A stretch of 64,000 bases of DNA, from positions 194,831-258,830 of the forward strand of contig CAWCLV010000008.1 in the NCBI GenBank assembly GCA_963796485.1. Reading direction: 5' to 3'. The notes below the pieces were generated by a model. That model did no database searches, was not told where the DNA came from, and saw nothing but the letters and a program-made list of their open reading frames with translations. The translations under genes and the position numbers were made by a program. Each line of letters starts with the position of its first letter. The first letter of the stretch is position 1. Source of the DNA: CAWCDJ01 sp963796485. Its GTDB lineage: Bacteria; Acidobacteriota; Terriglobia; Bryobacterales; Bryobacteraceae. Positions 32,749 to 40,624 of the stretch are shown in pieces.

Positions 32749-35199
32749 TTAATTTCTCAATGGTTTTCCGGTCTTCAAGGTGAAGGCGATGCGCTCCTGC
32801 GTTTTCTTTTCTCCGCAGAGCGACAGGAATCCTTCGCGCTCCAGGTCCAGCAGGTATTGCTCGCTGACCGGGGTGCCGGGGGTGATCTTTCCGCCGCACA
32901 ACACGTGGGCGACGCGATTGGCCACCTTCACGTCGTGTTCGCTGATGAACTCGCCCTGGCGCATCATGTGTACTCCGAGTTCGAGTGTGGCCAGCACGTT
33001 CTCGCCGGGCGCCGGAATATCCGTGCGCGGCACCGGCGGAGCATAGCCTGCGTCGGCAATCGCCCGCGCCAGGTGCTTGGCATCGAGCAGCAGGCGCTCG
33101 CGGTTCATGGTGATGCGATCGCCCTGCGACACGAAGCCGAGCCGCCGCGCATCCACGGCCGAAGTCGAAACCTTGGCCATCGCGATGGTCTCGAAATTTC
33201 TGCGCAGCGCGTCCATCAGCTCGACCGATTCGCCGCGTCCGCTTTCGCGGAATGCCGCTGCCGTCTCCACCGCGTGCAGCGCCATTTCCTTGCAGCCGCC
33301 GCCCGCGGGGAGCAAGCCGACGCCGGTTTCGACCAGCCCCATGTAAAGCTCGGCGTGCACCTGCCGCCGCACCCCGGCGAGAGCGATCTCGGCGCCGCCG
33401 CCCAGGCAGAAGCTGAACGGCGCCACCACCACGGGTTGCGGGCAGAACTTGATGGAGGAGGTCATGCGCTGGAACGCCCGGATCATGAGATCGACGTCAT
33501 CCCATTCGCCCTCCTGCACGCTGAGCAGCAGTTGCATCAGGTTGGCGCCGACCGAGAACTGGTCGGCATCTCCGGTGATCACGAAGCCTTCGAAATTGCG
33601 CACGGCATCGCCGTCGGGCCGCAGGGTCTCCGTGACCATGCGGACGATGTCCTCGCCGATCGCGTTCTTCATGGAATGCAGCTCGATGCACCCGACGCCA
33701 TCGCCGAGATCGACCAGCGACGCCCCCGCGTTCTCCCTGACTACGCCGTTCGACGCCTTGAAGTTGGCAACCCGCGCGATCCCCGGAACCTCCTGAATCG
33801 GCGCGTAAGATTCGGTGCCGATATCGAAGACCTCGCGCCCGTGATCGCGATACCACGACGTTCCTCCGGCCGCGAGCATCCGCGCCACCACCGGGCTCAC
33901 CCGCTGCCCGGCGTTCCGCATCCGCTCCACCGTGGCGGGCACTCCCGCCGTGTCCCACAGTTCGAACGGACCCATCTGCCAGTTGAAGCCCGCGCGCATG
34001 GCGCGGTCCACGCTGGCAGCGTTGTCGGCGATTTCCGGCAGGCAATCCGCGGCGTAATTCCAGAGCGCGCTCAGGAGCCGCCAGTGGAAACGCGCGCCCT
34101 TGTCTTTCTTCACATCGCCCGCAAGCAGTTGCGCGAGGCGGTCGGGCAGTCGCTCGGCATTCTTCGCCATCTCCAGGGTGGGCAGCTTCGGCTTGGCCGC
34201 GGGATGATACTCCAGGGTCTTCCAGTCGAGAACCAGGCGAAGCTCTTTGCCTGCGGCGTCCTTCTCTTTTTTGTAGAAGCCCTGCCTGGTTTTGTCGCCC
34301 AGCCAGCGCCGCTCGAGCATAGTCTGGATGAACCCGGGCACTCGCATCTCTTCCGCCGCCGAGGCCCGCAGTTGCACGAAGTTCTTCGCCACGTGGGCCA
34401 TTACGTCCAGCCCTACCAGGTCCGACAAGCGGAACGTGCCGGTGCGCGGCCAGCCGATGGCGGTTCCTGTGAGCGCATCCACTTCTTCGATCGTGAGGTC
34501 TTCGGCTTCCATCAGCCGGATGGCTTCCAGCATGATAAAAACGCCGATCCGGTTGGCGATGAAGTTCGGCGTGTCGCGGGCGAATACGACTTCTTTCCCC
34601 AGGTGCCGATCCGTGAAACGGGCTATGGTGTCGATCGCCGCGGGATCGGCTTCGGGCGTCGGGATAATTTCCACCAGCCGCATGTAACGCGGCGGATTAA
34701 AGAAGTGCGTGCCGAACCAGCGCCGCCGCAGAGGCTCCGGCAGCACCGCGGCAATCGAAGATACCGGCAGGCCGCTCGTGTTGGTGGTCAGAATGGCGTC
34801 CGCCTTGAGGTACGGGACCGCCTTCTGGAGCAGCGCCTGTTTAATCTCCAGGTTTTCGGTAACCGCTTCGATGACCCAATCGCAGTTGCCGAGCAGCTTC
34901 AGGTCATCCTCGAAGTTTCCGATAGTGAGCCGTGAGGCCAACCCGGCGTCGAAGAAGGCCGCCGGTTTGCTTTTCTTGAGGTTTTCAAGCGCTTGCGCCG
35001 CGACGGCGCTGCGCGGCCCTTCTTTGGAGGCAAGATCGAGCAGCACCACCGGCACTCCGGCATTGGCCAGGTGCGCGGCAATCCGCGCGCCCATTGTTCC
35101 GGCGCCGAGTACGGCGGCTCTGCGGATCAGCGTGTGCGGGCCCTGCTCGGGGGCGAGACCTTCGGCCGAAGCCGCTTTCCTGACTGTTTCAGCGATCAT
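32749..35199 (-). CDS. fadN: 3-hydroxyacyl-CoA dehydrogenase / enoyl-CoA hydratase (FadN type)
   Basis: An 816-residue bifunctional beta-oxidation enzyme. The dehydrogenase half is N-terminal: Rossmann motif AAVLGAGTMGARIAAHLANA, then TNTSGLPVSSIAAVL and FFNPPRYMRLVEIIPT. The hydratase half is C-terminal: FVITGDADQFSVGANLMQ (crotonase oxyanion loop) and FCLGGGAEIALAGVRRQV. This domain order is that of Bacillus FadN, opposite to E. coli FadB. It overlaps the upstream TetR gene by four bases, so the regulator and the enzymes form one operon: tetR-fadN-fadA-fadE. Confidence 0.96.
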   Translation of the reverse strand: MIAETVRKAASAEGLAPEQGPHTLIRRAAVLGAGTMGARIAAHLANAGVPVVLLDLASKEGPRSAVAAQALENLKKSKPAAFFDAGLASRLTIGNFEDDLKLLGNCDWVIEAVTENLEIKQALLQKAVPYLKADAILTTNTSGLPVSSIAAVLPEPLRRRWFGTHFFNPPRYMRLVEIIPTPEADPAAIDTIARFTDRHLGKEVVFARDTPNFIANRIGVFIMLEAIRLMEAEDLTIEEVDALTGTAIGWPRTGTFRLSDLVGLDVMAHVAKNFVQLRASAAEEMRVPGFIQTMLERRWLGDKTRQGFYKKEKDAAGKELRLVLDWKTLEYHPAAKPKLPTLEMAKNAERLPDRLAQLLAGDVKKDKGARFHWRLLSALWNYAADCLPEIADNAASVDRAMRAGFNWQMGPFELWDTAGVPATVERMRNAGQRVSPVVARMLAAGGTSWYRDHGREVFDIGTESYAPIQEVPGIARVANFKASNGVVRENAGASLVDLGDGVGCIELHSMKNAIGEDIVRMVTETLRPDGDAVRNFEGFVITGDADQFSVGANLMQLLLSVQEGEWDDVDLMIRAFQRMTSSIKFCPQPVVVAPFSFCLGGGAEIALAGVRRQVHAELYMGLVETGVGLLPAGGGCKEMALHAVETAAAFRESGRGESVELMDALRRNFETIAMAKVSTSAVDARRLGFVSQGDRITMNRERLLLDAKHLARAIADAGYAPPVPRTDIPAPGENVLATLELGVHMMRQGEFISEHDVKVANRVAHVLCGGKITPGTPVSEQYLLDLEREGFLSLCGEKKTQERIAFTLKTGKPLRN

Positions 35200-35876
35200 G
35201 AGAGCTCCTGTTTCAAATTAGGTCGCGAGTCGTTCTGCCGGTTGACGGTCAACCCGAGGGTCAGCGTCCGTGTGAATTGGGCTGCAATTTCGGCCGGCGA
35301 GAGCGGCCCGTCGGGTTCGTACCACACGCAAATCCAATTCAACGCTCCGGCAATCGCAAAGGCCGCCAGTTTCGGATCGCAAGGCGCGATCGACCCATCC
35401 TGAATTCCTTCCTGTATGAAAGAGCGCAAACGGCGGTCGATTTTGCGCTTATACGCACGCACTTCGGTGAAAGCTTCTTCCGATAAGTCGCCTTCGTCCA
35501 GCCGCATGACGCACCGGCCGAAGTTGACGGTCATCACGTTTGCGTACGCCTGAATGAATGCTTCCACCTTTTTGACGCCCGTCCCGCAGTGTTCGGCGAT
35601 ATCGTTCAGAATCTCCTCGATCATCCCCGTTCCGAGCCGGTAACACTCCAGCAGGATCTGCTCCTTGCTGTGGAAGTAATGGTATAGGGCGGGCTTAGTG
35701 ATGTTAAGCCGGTCGGCGACATCATTCAGGGAAGTGCGCCCGTAGCTCTTTTCCAGAAAGAGCTGGGCCGCCGTTTGAAGTACTGCCTCACGCTTGGTTT
35801 CGGGATCGCGGCGCCGGCTTGCAAACGCTTTTCGGTGCGATACAGGCGATCGAGAGGCGCGCGCGTCTTTTGACAT
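35196..35876 (-). CDS. TetR family regulator of the fatty-acid degradation operon
   Basis: A 226-residue TetR-type repressor. The DNA-binding helix-turn-helix is clear near residues 28-75 (VLQTAAQLFLEKSYGRTSLN, then LNITKPALYHYFHSKEQIL). The C-terminal ligand domain is all-helical, typical of FadR/PsrA/KstR-like regulators that bind acyl-CoA. It leads the fadN-fadA-fadE operon with a four-base overlap and faces fadD across a 359-base region that holds a palindromic operator. Repression relieved by long-chain acyl-CoA is the expected model, by analogy with family members. Confidence 0.9.
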   Translation of the reverse strand: MSKDARASRSPVSHRKAFASRRRDPETKREAVLQTAAQLFLEKSYGRTSLNDVADRLNITKPALYHYFHSKEQILLECYRLGTGMIEEILNDIAEHCGTGVKKVEAFIQAYANVMTVNFGRCVMRLDEGDLSEEAFTEVRAYKRKIDRRLRSFIQEGIQDGSIAPCDPKLAAFAIAGALNWICVWYEPDGPLSPAEIAAQFTRTLTLGLTVNRQNDSRPNLKQELS

Positions 35877-36235
35877 GACGTTTCCCCTACCGGGTTGACA
35901 CTCAGGCGGGCAACTGATATGTTACCCACGGGTAAGTTAGAAACGCAAGTGAAAACGTCGGAGTTTTCACGATGGAACTTATCACGTGCCTCGAGTTGTC
36001 CTCCGGTTTTATACCCCCCACGGTTTGTTTCGGCTTTTTCCAGACTGCACGAAAAAATACAATTCAGCCCAGGGAGGGTGCATGGCCGGTAAGTTGCCCT
36101 AACGGGGACGAGGGCAGATTACGCAGTTTCGCAATTACTCCGCATTTCGCATCGCGGGGCGCCGGGACGAGTCCTGGCGCGGCAGGCGGTTGCCCAAGCA
36201 TGAGTGACCGAACTTCTGAAACGGTGTACTAAGTC
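35877..36235 (+). promoter_or_regulatory. Divergent regulatory region between the TetR operon and fadD
   Basis: No gene is visible here. On the plus strand TTGACA (35897-35902), a 17-base spacer and TATGTT (35920-35925) form a near-consensus promoter toward fadD. A perfect palindrome TTACCCACGGGTAA (35924-35937) overlaps the -10 box and is the likely TetR operator. Downstream lies an unusually long untranslated leader of about 300 bases (35935-36235) with no recognised riboswitch. Confidence 0.65.
35924..35937. promoter_or_regulatory. Putative TetR operator
   Basis: Six-base arms TTACCC / GGGTAA separated by AC. It overlaps the -10 box of the plus-strand promoter and lies 48 bases upstream of the tetR start, so one bound repressor could control both directions. 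The function is inferred from position. Confidence 0.6.
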
Positions 36236-37978
36236 ATGAACATCAGCCTTGACGACCTCGCCCTCGAGTCCGCTTATCGATGGGAGCGCGAACGGGGCGG
36301 GAGTATTTACCTGACGCAACCGTTCGGGGGCGGACAGGTGCGCCACTGGAGCTGGCAGCAGGCGGTTGGCGAAGCGCGCCGGATGGCGGCTTATCTGCGG
36401 GCCCAGAATTGGGAGCCCGGCTCTCGCATTGCAATCGTTTCGAAGAACTGTGCCTGGTGGATCATGGCCGACCTGGCAATCTGGATGGCGGGCCATGTCA
36501 GCGTACCGGTATATCCGTCGCTCAGGCCTCAGTCGATCCGCCAGATTCTCGAGCACAGTGGTGCGGTCGCCGTCTTTTTGGGAGCGACCGATGAGAAGGC
36601 GGCGGCCGACCTCGCAACCATGGAGGGAGTCGCCTGTATCGGCTTCCCGACGGCCAGTGAGCCGACTTATGTGACCTGGGAGTCGCTGGTGGAGTCCAAT
36701 TCGCCTATTGCGGATAGCCCGGTTCGGCCGGCCGACGACCTCGCGACGATTATCTATACATCCGGCACGACGGGTGTTCCGAAAGGTGTGATGCATCGCT
36801 TCGGCAGCTTCGGCTACAACGCCAAAGTCCTTACCGCGCGGCTCACTCTGACTCCGGACGAACGCCTGCTTTCTTACCTTCCTCTGGCGCATATCGTCGA
36901 GCGCGTCGGAGTGGAAGCGTGCTCGCTTCGCATGGGATGGCACCTGTACTTCGCCGAGACGATCGAGACTTTTCTGGCGGACCTGCAGCGTGCCAAACCG
37001 ACGCTCTTCCTTTCCGTGCCGCGGCTGCTTCTCAAATTTCAGCAGGGAGTCTATGCCAACGTCCCCAAAGAGAAACTCGACCGCTTGCTGCGGATTCCCG
37101 CCGTCAATGCCTTCATCAAACGAAAGGTGCTGAGGAAACTCGGGCTCGGCACGGTGCAGCACGCCGCGTGCGGCGCCGCTCCCCTGCCTGCTGAAATCCT
37201 CATGTGGTACCGCAATCTGGGCCTCGACCTCGCCGAGGGGTATGGAATGACCGAGACCATGATCACGCACATCCCGCGACTCGGCTCCGTCCGGCCCGGG
37301 TACGTGGGACAGGCCGTCGAGGGAGTGGAGACCCGGCTGACTTCAGACGGCGAGCTGCTCATCCGAAGCCAGATGAATATGCTCGGCTACTTCAGGGATC
37401 CCAAAACGACCGGCGACGCATTTACGGAAGACGGCTTCTTCCGCACCGGCGACGTGGCGACGATCCATGAGGACGGGCAGCTCAGGATCATCGGCCGGTT
37501 GAAGGAACAGTTCAAGACCAGTAAGGGCAAGTACGTCGCGCCGGGCCCCATCGAAAGCCGGCTGATGGAGCATCCCTCGGTGGAAGCCTGCTGCCTGATG
37601 GGTGCCGGGCAGCCGAGCCCGTTTGCCGTGATCGTCCTTTCCGATGCGGAACGGGCCCGCTGCGCCGACCCGCAGGCGCGCCGTGCGCTCGGGGAGTCTC
37701 TCCGCCGCCGCATGGAGTCGATCAACAGCGAACTGGACCCCTACGAGCGGCTCGACATGATCGTCATCGCCGACGGGCCGTGGACCATCGGCAACGGCCT
37801 GATGACCCCTACGCTCAAAATCAAGCGCGGGGTCCTCGAGGGCCGGTACCAGGAGCTGGTGGATGAATGGCGCGCACAGAACGCGCCGGTCGTCTGGGAG
37901 TCCGTACCCGGCGTCTACATGCCGGCTGCCGCGGAGAACTCGGTGCGGCACAGCGAGGCGCCGCCGTCGCAGACGTAG
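36236..37978 (+). CDS. fadD: Long-chain acyl-CoA synthetase (AMP-forming)
   Basis: A 580-residue adenylate-forming enzyme activating fatty acids to acyl-CoA. The P-loop-like motif IIYTSGTTGVPKGVM and YLPLAHIVERVG are intact, followed by EGYGMTETM and the linker FFRTGDVATIHEDGQLRIIG. The K-rich TSKGKYVAPGPIE segment carries residues that join the C-terminal domain. The pattern fits the long-chain (FAA/LACS) branch. No obvious ribosome site precedes ATG 36236. The 3' end overlaps the convergent SDR gene by 64 bases. Confidence 0.93.
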   Translation: MNISLDDLALESAYRWERERGGSIYLTQPFGGGQVRHWSWQQAVGEARRMAAYLRAQNWEPGSRIAIVSKNCAWWIMADLAIWMAGHVSVPVYPSLRPQSIRQILEHSGAVAVFLGATDEKAAADLATMEGVACIGFPTASEPTYVTWESLVESNSPIADSPVRPADDLATIIYTSGTTGVPKGVMHRFGSFGYNAKVLTARLTLTPDERLLSYLPLAHIVERVGVEACSLRMGWHLYFAETIETFLADLQRAKPTLFLSVPRLLLKFQQGVYANVPKEKLDRLLRIPAVNAFIKRKVLRKLGLGTVQHAACGAAPLPAEILMWYRNLGLDLAEGYGMTETMITHIPRLGSVRPGYVGQAVEGVETRLTSDGELLIRSQMNMLGYFRDPKTTGDAFTEDGFFRTGDVATIHEDGQLRIIGRLKEQFKTSKGKYVAPGPIESRLMEHPSVEACCLMGAGQPSPFAVIVLSDAERARCADPQARRALGESLRRRMESINSELDPYERLDMIVIADGPWTIGNGLMTPTLKIKRGVLEGRYQELVDEWRAQNAPVVWESVPGVYMPAAAENSVRHSEAPPSQT

Positions 37979-38715
37979 ACCGCTCCTGTGATGTAGGCCG
38001 CCGCATCGGAACAGAGGAACAGCGCGAGATCGGCCAATTCGTCCTTTGAGCCGAACCGGCGCAGAGGGATCTGGTGCTGAATCGTTTCCCTTGCCCCGGC
38101 GCTGGGAGCCAAACGGCGCATCCCTTCGGTGTCGTCGGTCGCTCCCGGTGTGATGCAGTTGGCGCGCACTCCAGAAGGCCCCCACTCCAGGGCCAGGGTC
38201 CGCGTGAACATCTCGACTCCCGCCTTCGCCGCGCAAACGTGAGACTGCCACGGGATCGGCATGGTGGCCTGGTTGGCCGAGATGTTCAGAATGACTCCGC
38301 CGGGACGCCGCAGCAGCGCGCACGCCGCGCGGCAGGTGTTGAAAGTCCCGAGCAAGTCGATGTCGATCACCGCCTTGAACCCGTTGGAGGACATGCCCGC
38401 GATCGGGGCGGGGAAGTTCCCGGCCGCGGCGCACAACAGAATGTCGATCTCGCCGAATTTTTCGTGGGTTTGCTTTAAGGCCGCTTCCACGGCCCCGTAA
38501 TCCCGCACATCGAGTGCGGCGGTTTCCGCAATGCCTCCAGAATCGTGAATTGCCGCGGCCGCTTCGGCCAGTTTCTCGGCCTTGCGGCCTACCAGGACGA
38601 CTCTCGCCCCGTGCCCGGCGAAGCGCTCCGCGATCCGCCGGCCAATGCCGCTGCCGCCCCCGGTTACAAAGGCGACCTTGTTGCGCAGAAGATGGTCCCG
38701 AAAAATGCTGTCCAT
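37915..38715 (-). CDS. SDR oxidoreductase, 2,4-dienoyl-CoA reductase-like
   Basis: A 266-residue short-chain dehydrogenase. Cofactor motif FVTGGGSGIGRRIAERFAG; the strand-4 motif reads CAAAGNFPAP instead of NNAG, and MSSNGFKAVIDIDLLGTFN follows, both typical of 2,4-dienoyl-CoA reductases (DECR). The usual catalytic Tyr of YxxxK is absent, and the segment reads WQSHVCAAKAGVEMFTR. DECR enzymes also lack that Tyr, so this is a family trait. It would reduce dienoyl-CoA intermediates from unsaturated fatty acids, completing the degradation set. Confidence 0.88.
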   Translation of the reverse strand: MDSIFRDHLLRNKVAFVTGGGSGIGRRIAERFAGHGARVVLVGRKAEKLAEAAAAIHDSGGIAETAALDVRDYGAVEAALKQTHEKFGEIDILLCAAAGNFPAPIAGMSSNGFKAVIDIDLLGTFNTCRAACALLRRPGGVILNISANQATMPIPWQSHVCAAKAGVEMFTRTLALEWGPSGVRANCITPGATDDTEGMRRLAPSAGARETIQHQIPLRRFGSKDELADLALFLCSDAAAYITGAVYVCDGGASLCRTEFSAAAGM

Positions 38716-38788
38716 GGCACGAGCAGATTAGCACAACCGGTTCAGTCCGGCTGCACGGGAGAATACAGGTCAGCTTACACTTTCGTAT

Positions 38789-39520
38789 ATGGACGATCTT
38801 GCCGGAAGGGTCTCACTCGTCACCGGGTCGAGCCGTGGCATCGGCCGGGCGATTGCGGTGGCGCTCGCGGAGGCGGGTTCGGATATCGTAGTGAATTACC
38901 GCAGCCGCCGGGACGACGCCGAACAGACCGCGGCACGAATCCGTAAAACGGGCCGAAGGTGTCACAGCGTGCAGGCGGATGTGTCGATTGCCGGGGAAGT
39001 CGAGCGCCTCGTGGCGACCGCCGAAAGGGAACTCGGGCCGGTCGAGATTCTCGTCAACAATGCGGGGATCGCCCGAGCACAAGCCATCGAGGAGATTACC
39101 GAGCGCGACTGGGACGAATTGATCGCGGTCAACCTGAAATCGTGCTTCCTGGTGACGCAGGGGGTGCTGCCGGGGATGCGTTCGAGACACTGGGGGCGGA
39201 TCGTAAATGTCTCGTCCGTGGCAGCCGCCGTGGGAGGGATTGTCGGTCCGCACTATGCCGCATCGAAGGCCGGGATGCTGGGGATTACCCGATATTATGC
39301 CAGCCATCTGGCACATGAGGGGATCACCGTAAATGCGGTCGCCCCCGCCCTGATCGAAACCGAGATGGTGACCTCGAATCTCAGGGCCCAACCGGGAAAA
39401 ATTCCCGTCGGCCGCTTCGGAGATGTTGACGAAGTTTCGGACGTAGCCGTGCTGCTCGCCCGAAACGGGTACATCACGGGCCAGACCATTCATGTGAATG
39501 GCGGATGGTATTTGACTTAG
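38789..39520 (+). CDS. 3-oxoacyl-ACP reductase family SDR (FabG-like)
   Basis: A 243-residue classical SDR. NAD(P) motif LVTGSSRGIGRAIAVAL, NNAG near residue 88, catalytic Ser in NVSSVAAA and YAASKAG supplying Tyr and Lys, and the C-terminal TGQTIHVNGGWYLT. All active-site residues are present. It is close to FabG, but the gene lies away from fatty-acid synthesis genes, so a 3-hydroxyacyl or acetoacetyl-CoA reductase role is equally possible. It is divergent from the dienoyl-reductase gene (73-base gap). Confidence 0.88.
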   Translation: MDDLAGRVSLVTGSSRGIGRAIAVALAEAGSDIVVNYRSRRDDAEQTAARIRKTGRRCHSVQADVSIAGEVERLVATAERELGPVEILVNNAGIARAQAIEEITERDWDELIAVNLKSCFLVTQGVLPGMRSRHWGRIVNVSSVAAAVGGIVGPHYAASKAGMLGITRYYASHLAHEGITVNAVAPALIETEMVTSNLRAQPGKIPVGRFGDVDEVSDVAVLLARNGYITGQTIHVNGGWYLT

Positions 39521-39582
39521 GCCCGCCGGCGAGGTTAGCCGCCGTTCGAACCTCTACGGCCCCTGTTCTTGATCCCTGGATA

Positions 39583-39662
39583 GGGTGTATACCTTATACC
39601 CAGAACCTACCTAGTACTATTCGTATGTCGTTTCCTTTGCAAAATTAGGCTAAATAGTACTA
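39583..39662. promoter_or_regulatory. Candidate regulatory sites: paired TAGTACTA palindromes and an imperfect inverted repeat
   Basis: Two identical 8-bp palindromes TAGTACTA lie at 39612-39619 and 39655-39662, start to start 43 bases apart, about four helical turns. An imperfect inverted repeat of the form GGGT-x-x-ATA...TATACCC lies just upstream at 39583-39601. All are within the 166 bases before the PEP-CTERM gene. Equal helical phasing suggests a dimeric regulator, but none is known to me for this motif. Confidence 0.4.
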
Positions 39663-39686
39663 AACTCTAACAGTTAGGAGCCCGGT

Positions 39687-40574
39687 TTGTTCAGAAGTTC
39701 ACATTTGGCGATCTTGTTGCTTTCCCTTGGCGGGTGCCTCGGGATGCAGGCAGGTACGATCACCTGTAGTTCCGCAACTGGACTGAATGCACTGACCCCC
39801 ACTACGTGTGGCGCGCTTTTCTCCGCGAACGACTATCTGGATTGGGGTGCGGCGCACGCGGCTACAGGTTATTCCGGACTTGGCGAGGCCATCGCTGCCG
39901 CCAACTCGACAGGACCGTACAGCGGTACGGCGCAGAGCTACGGCGGGGTGGGCGTTACGGTCAGCTCGCCGAACGGGATGAGTATCGGCCGGGTGGACAA
40001 CACGAATTATGCCTGGGACCCGGCGATCGGATGGACCCTGCCCCAAATCGTAGCCGGTTATCCCATATACACGTTCGCCGGGCACTTTGGCGCGCCGAGC
40101 ACCCCGGGTTCGACGCCCCCCTTCGGCGACAACCTGTTGGGGGTTTTCGAGACGAGCACTGTTTCGCAGTCGGAGATGATGCTGAGCTTCGGTTCGCCGA
40201 TCGACGGCGTTTCCTTTCAGCTCAGCTCGACGTACAACGTCGATTTCACCGCCTTGCTGCAGGCTTTCGATTCCAGCGATACCCTCCTGGGGAGCTACCA
40301 GATCGTCACTACCGGTTTGGGGGCCGCTTGCCTTGGACTGGGCGCTCCTGACCAGGGTGACGACCCGGTTCCGTGCAACGATGCGGCTCTCATTCAAATT
40401 CTCGCTCCCGGGATGACCAGGCTTCAGTTGACGGTGAACGATCCGAAGGGAGCCGTCATCGATCAATTAGGTCTCCTGGACTCGGCGGTACCGGAACCCG
40501 GCACCGCAGTAGGTACGCTGGCCGCAATCGCGGCCCTGTTCATCGCACGCAGGAAAGCGGTTCGCCCGCTCTGA
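39687..40574 (+). CDS. PEP-CTERM sorting-domain protein
   Basis: A 295-residue exported protein. TTG start at 39687 with TTAGGAG six bases upstream, then a signal peptide (HLAILLLSLGGCLGMQAG). The C-terminus is a textbook PEP-CTERM tail: VPEPGT, a hydrophobic helix AVGTLAAIAALFIA and a basic end RRKAVRPL. Such tails are recognised by exosortase and often accompany exopolysaccharide production. No exosortase is visible in this window. The body (beta-sandwich-like text, TLLGSYQIVTTG, FSSPIDGVSFQL-like) has no named domain. It is followed 50 bases later by the Ig-repeat gene. Confidence 0.9.
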   Translation: MFRSSHLAILLLSLGGCLGMQAGTITCSSATGLNALTPTTCGALFSANDYLDWGAAHAATGYSGLGEAIAAANSTGPYSGTAQSYGGVGVTVSSPNGMSIGRVDNTNYAWDPAIGWTLPQIVAGYPIYTFAGHFGAPSTPGSTPPFGDNLLGVFETSTVSQSEMMLSFGSPIDGVSFQLSSTYNVDFTALLQAFDSSDTLLGSYQIVTTGLGAACLGLGAPDQGDDPVPCNDAALIQILAPGMTRLQLTVNDPKGAVIDQLGLLDSAVPEPGTAVGTLAAIAALFIARRKAVRPL

Positions 40575-40624
40575 TCCGCGTTCCCGGCACGGTTCACTTC
40601 CGAAGATTTAGAGGAGAGTCAGCC

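Noticed and set aside
37915..38715. The SDR lacking the YxxxK Tyr as a broken enzyme
   Set aside because: The family (2,4-dienoyl-CoA reductase type) normally lacks this Tyr; the CAAAGNF and NGFK motifs identify it.
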